A stretch of 64,000 bases of DNA from CAVUDO01 sp963740255 (GTDB lineage: Bacteria > Actinomycetota > Actinomycetes > Mycobacteriales > Cryptosporangiaceae), in assembly GCA_963740255.1 (NCBI GenBank), contig CAVUDO010000002.1, positions 310,001-374,000 on the forward strand. Reading direction: 5' to 3'. The notes under the pieces were generated by a model. It was not told the DNA's origin. It did not search any database and was given only the letters and a program-made list of their open reading frames with translations. The position numbers and the translations under genes are program-made. Below are positions 62,050 through 64,000 of the stretch, one piece after another; position 1 is the stretch's first letter; every line of letters starts with the position of its first letter.

Positions 62050-62478
62050 ATGAAGAGCGAGTCCCGGATCTTCAACCTGGTCGCGGTGTTTCTCTTCGCC
62101 TGTGCCGCGGTCTACGCATGGTGGACGACGAGCGACTTCGCCGGGTCGACCGAGGGCACCGAGTGGACCGGGGTCACCGCGATGGTGCTCTCCGGCGCGC
62201 TGTGCGGCATGTGCGGCATGTACTTCCAGTTCGTCGCCCGCCGGATCGAGCCCCGACCGGAGGACAAGCCCGACGCCGAGGTCAGCGACGGAGCGGGGGA
62301 GCTCGGCTTCTTCAGCCCGGGCAGCTACTGGCCGTTCGGCCTGGCGCTCGCGGCCGCCGTGGTCGGGCTGGGGCTGGCCTTCTGGTCGGTGTGGCTCATC
62401 ATCGTCGGCGGGGTCGCGCTGCTCGCCGCGACCGGCGGCCTGCTGTTCGAGTACTACACCCGCACCGCGAGCCACTAG
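62050..62478 (+). CDS. ctaF: Cytochrome c oxidase subunit IV (actinobacterial)
   Basis: A 142-residue membrane protein with four hydrophobic helices: IFNLVAVFLFACAAVYAWWT, WTGVTAMVLSGALCGMCGMYFQF, YWPFGLALAAAVVGLGLAFW, and WLIIVGGVALLAATGGLLFEY. This is the CtaF pattern of actinobacterial bcc-aa3 supercomplexes (Rv2199c). It follows ctaC by 22 bases, after GAAGAGGAGA, so it is co-translated. It faces qcrB, which codes for the partner bc1-type complex. Confidence 0.93.
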   Translation: MKSESRIFNLVAVFLFACAAVYAWWTTSDFAGSTEGTEWTGVTAMVLSGALCGMCGMYFQFVARRIEPRPEDKPDAEVSDGAGELGFFSPGSYWPFGLALAAAVVGLGLAFWSVWLIIVGGVALLAATGGLLFEYYTRTASH

Positions 62479-62654
62479 CTCCGGACTTCTCGGCTTCGGA
62501 CCACGAGACCGACCGGTCCGGGTCATCTGCTCCGGAATCCCCCGCTCCGGATCACGACGACAGGCCGGGCCGGTCAGCACCCTCGGCTCCGGGCGATGAC
62601 CGTCGCCGTCGTCCGGAGCTGGGTTTCCGGGTATCCGGACGGTCCGGCCATGCG
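62479..62654. other. Convergent intergenic region with GCTCCGGA repeats
   Basis: A 176-base gap between ctaF and qcrB. GCTCCGGA occurs at 62478-62485, 62529-62536 and 62544-62551, and GCTTCGGA at 62493-62500. I see no gene, hairpin terminator or promoter here. Confidence 0.35.
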
Positions 62655-64000
62655 CTACCGGTCGGCGGGACGCCCCCCGTCGGAGGTGGCGGCTCCGCTG
62701 AGTTCCTTCGGCTCGGCCGGCCCGGCCGGGCTGACCGGGACCTCCGACGGCGGCTCGATCGGTGCGAAGAAGCCCCGGATCGACCGCCCGGCCGCACCGA
62801 GCTTGTTCATCTTCTTGGGCACCGCCGCACCGGCGTAGGGCAGGTGTACGTGGCCGTGTTCGTCGGGGGCGGCCAGTGGCTGGTGCACCTCCACGAACCG
62901 GCCCGCGGGCAGGCGCTTGATGATGCCCGTCTCCACGCCGTGCACCAGGATCTCGCGGTCGTGCTGCTGCAGCCCCAGGCAGATCCGGTAGGTGAGGTAG
63001 TAGGCGACCGGCGGCAGCACCAGCAGGCCGATCCGGCCCCACCAGGTCATCGCGTTCAGGCTGATGTCGAACTGCTGGGCGATCACGTCGTTGCCGCCCG
63101 AGATCCACAGCACCGTGAAGAAGGTGATCGCCATCGCGCCGAGCGCGGTGCGCACCGGCACGTCCCGGGGCCGCTGGAGCAGGTTGTGGTGGGCCTGGTC
63201 CCCGGCGTACTTCGCCTCCAGGAACGGGTACGCCCCGGCCAGCGTGAACATCAGCCCGGGCAGCACCACCGTGGGCCAGAACAGCGCCGGCACCGTGTAC
63301 CCGAAGACGGTGAAGTCCCAGGCGGGCATCAGCCGGGTGGAGCCGTCCAGCCAGCCGACGTACCAGTCCGGTTGCGAGCCGGCCGAGACCACACCGGCCT
63401 CGTAGGGGCCGAAGATCCAGATCGGGTTGATCTGGAACAGGCCGCCCAGCAGCGCCAGCACGCCGAAGACCAGCATGAACAGGCCGCCGCCCTTGGCCGC
63501 GAAGACCGGGAACATCCGGTGCCCGACCACGTTCTGCTCGGTGCGGCCCGGCCCCGGGAACTGCGTGTGCTTCTGCTTGACCAGCAGTGCCATGTGCGCG
63601 CCGATCAGCGCGAGCAGGATGGCCGGCAGCAGCAGCACGTGCGCGATGTAGAGCCGCGGGATGATCACGCTGCCCGGGAACTCGCCGCCGAAGATCGCGA
63701 AAGCGAGCCAGCTGCCGACCACCGGGATCGACAGCACGATGGCGTTCATGATCCGCAGGCCGGTGCCGGAGAGGGCGTCGTCGGGCAGCGAGTAGCCGGC
63801 GAAACCCTCGGCGAGGCCCAGTGTGAACAGCGCGACGCCGATGATCCAGTTCAGCTCACGCGGGCGCCTGAACGCTCCGGTGAAGAAGGTGCGGAACATG
63901 TGGATCATCATCGCGGCCATGAACAGCAGCGCCGCCCAGTGGTGGATCTGGCGCATGATCAGGCCGCCGCGCACGTCGAACGAGAGGTCGAGGCTGGTCG
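62655..64000 (-). CDS. qcrB: Menaquinol-cytochrome c reductase cytochrome b subunit (5' end outside window)
   Basis: The C-terminal 448 residues of QcrB, open to the right edge. IMRQIHHWAALLFMAAMMIHMFRTFFTG and LYIAHVLLLPAILLALIGAHMALLVKQKH carry the heme-binding histidines, GVALFTLGLAEGFAGYSLPDDALSG is the conserved quinol-site loop, and PDWYVGWLDGSTRLMPAW is the Qo-site region. About eight helices are visible. A Pro/Ser/Glu-rich C-terminal tail, longer than in E. coli-type cytochromes b, is typical of actinobacteria. With CtaC/CtaF it belongs to the respiratory supercomplex. Confidence 0.95.
   Translation of the reverse strand, partial: TSLDLSFDVRGGLIMRQIHHWAALLFMAAMMIHMFRTFFTGAFRRPRELNWIIGVALFTLGLAEGFAGYSLPDDALSGTGLRIMNAIVLSIPVVGSWLAFAIFGGEFPGSVIIPRLYIAHVLLLPAILLALIGAHMALLVKQKHTQFPGPGRTEQNVVGHRMFPVFAAKGGGLFMLVFGVLALLGGLFQINPIWIFGPYEAGVVSAGSQPDWYVGWLDGSTRLMPAWDFTVFGYTVPALFWPTVVLPGLMFTLAGAYPFLEAKYAGDQAHHNLLQRPRDVPVRTALGAMAITFFTVLWISGGNDVIAQQFDISLNAMTWWGRIGLLVLPPVAYYLTYRICLGLQQHDREILVHGVETGIIKRLPAGRFVEVHQPLAAPDEHGHVHLPYAGAAVPKKMNKLGAAGRSIRGFFAPIEPPSEVPVSPAGPAEPKELSGAATSDGGRPADR

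Overview
The window is a high-GC stretch typical of a chromosome from the phylum Actinomycetota. Evidence includes GTG starts, an F420:NADPH oxidoreductase (npdG), the paired glutamine synthetases glnA1/glnA2 with glnE, an aa3/bcc-type respiratory locus (ctaC, ctaF, qcrB), and many small actinobacterial proteins. Gene order from panB to qcrB strongly resembles the Mycobacterium tuberculosis Rv2196-Rv2225 region, and the FAH-gltX pair resembles Rv2993c-Rv2992c. The genus cannot be fixed from the sequence; a non-mycobacterial actinobacterium is my inference.

Layout: 1-6.1 kb holds the 3' end of citramalate synthase, a broken DUF5984 gene, a DNA-glycosylase-like protein, an RNA-ligase-family protein, an FAH-family hydrolase, gltX, and tRNA-Gln(CUG) and tRNA-Glu(CUC) closed by a strong terminator. 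6.1-14.8 kb carries a DUF389 membrane protein, a secreted M28 peptidase, a branched-chain amino-acid exporter (azlCD) divergent from an Lrp regulator, a tetR-led pair with a palindromic operator, an RNB ribonuclease and npdG. 14.9-19.2 kb contains panB, nadE and glnA2, all of which would be intact except for about 39 inferred indels, most of them extra single bases. I read this as a consensus problem, not gene decay. 19.3-25.2 kb has a mechanosensitive-channel-like protein, an amidotransferase, glnE, and an Xre-type regulator with a TGTCCG-repeat upstream region.

25.3-31.4 kb is a tightly overlapping six-gene operon (NAD-epimerase, GT2 glycosyltransferase, ATP-grasp ligase, membrane protein, flippase-like protein, methyltransferase). 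It looks like a cell-surface glycan or glycolipid pathway and is the best candidate for an undescribed system. An ISL3-family element with a perfect 8-bp target duplication sits 63 bp upstream of its first gene.

33.1-50.8 kb returns to conserved core genes: glnA1 (with a candidate GlnR box), RDD, DUF4191, lipA, a secreted CocE-like hydrolase, lipB, a HEAT-repeat protein, a divergent Ser/Thr kinase, a TIGR01777 epimerase, sucB, lpd, pepA and gcvT. lipB/lipA make the lipoyl groups that SucB carries and Lpd reoxidises. An IS1380-family element lies at 50.9-52.5 kb beside cobT. 52.6-64 kb holds cobT, a DUF3043 protein, nadA, an ErpA-type Fe-S protein, a GT-C-like membrane protein, an adenosine kinase gene (two frameshifts), tusA-cysteine desulfurase, ctaC-ctaF, and most of qcrB, which runs off the right edge.
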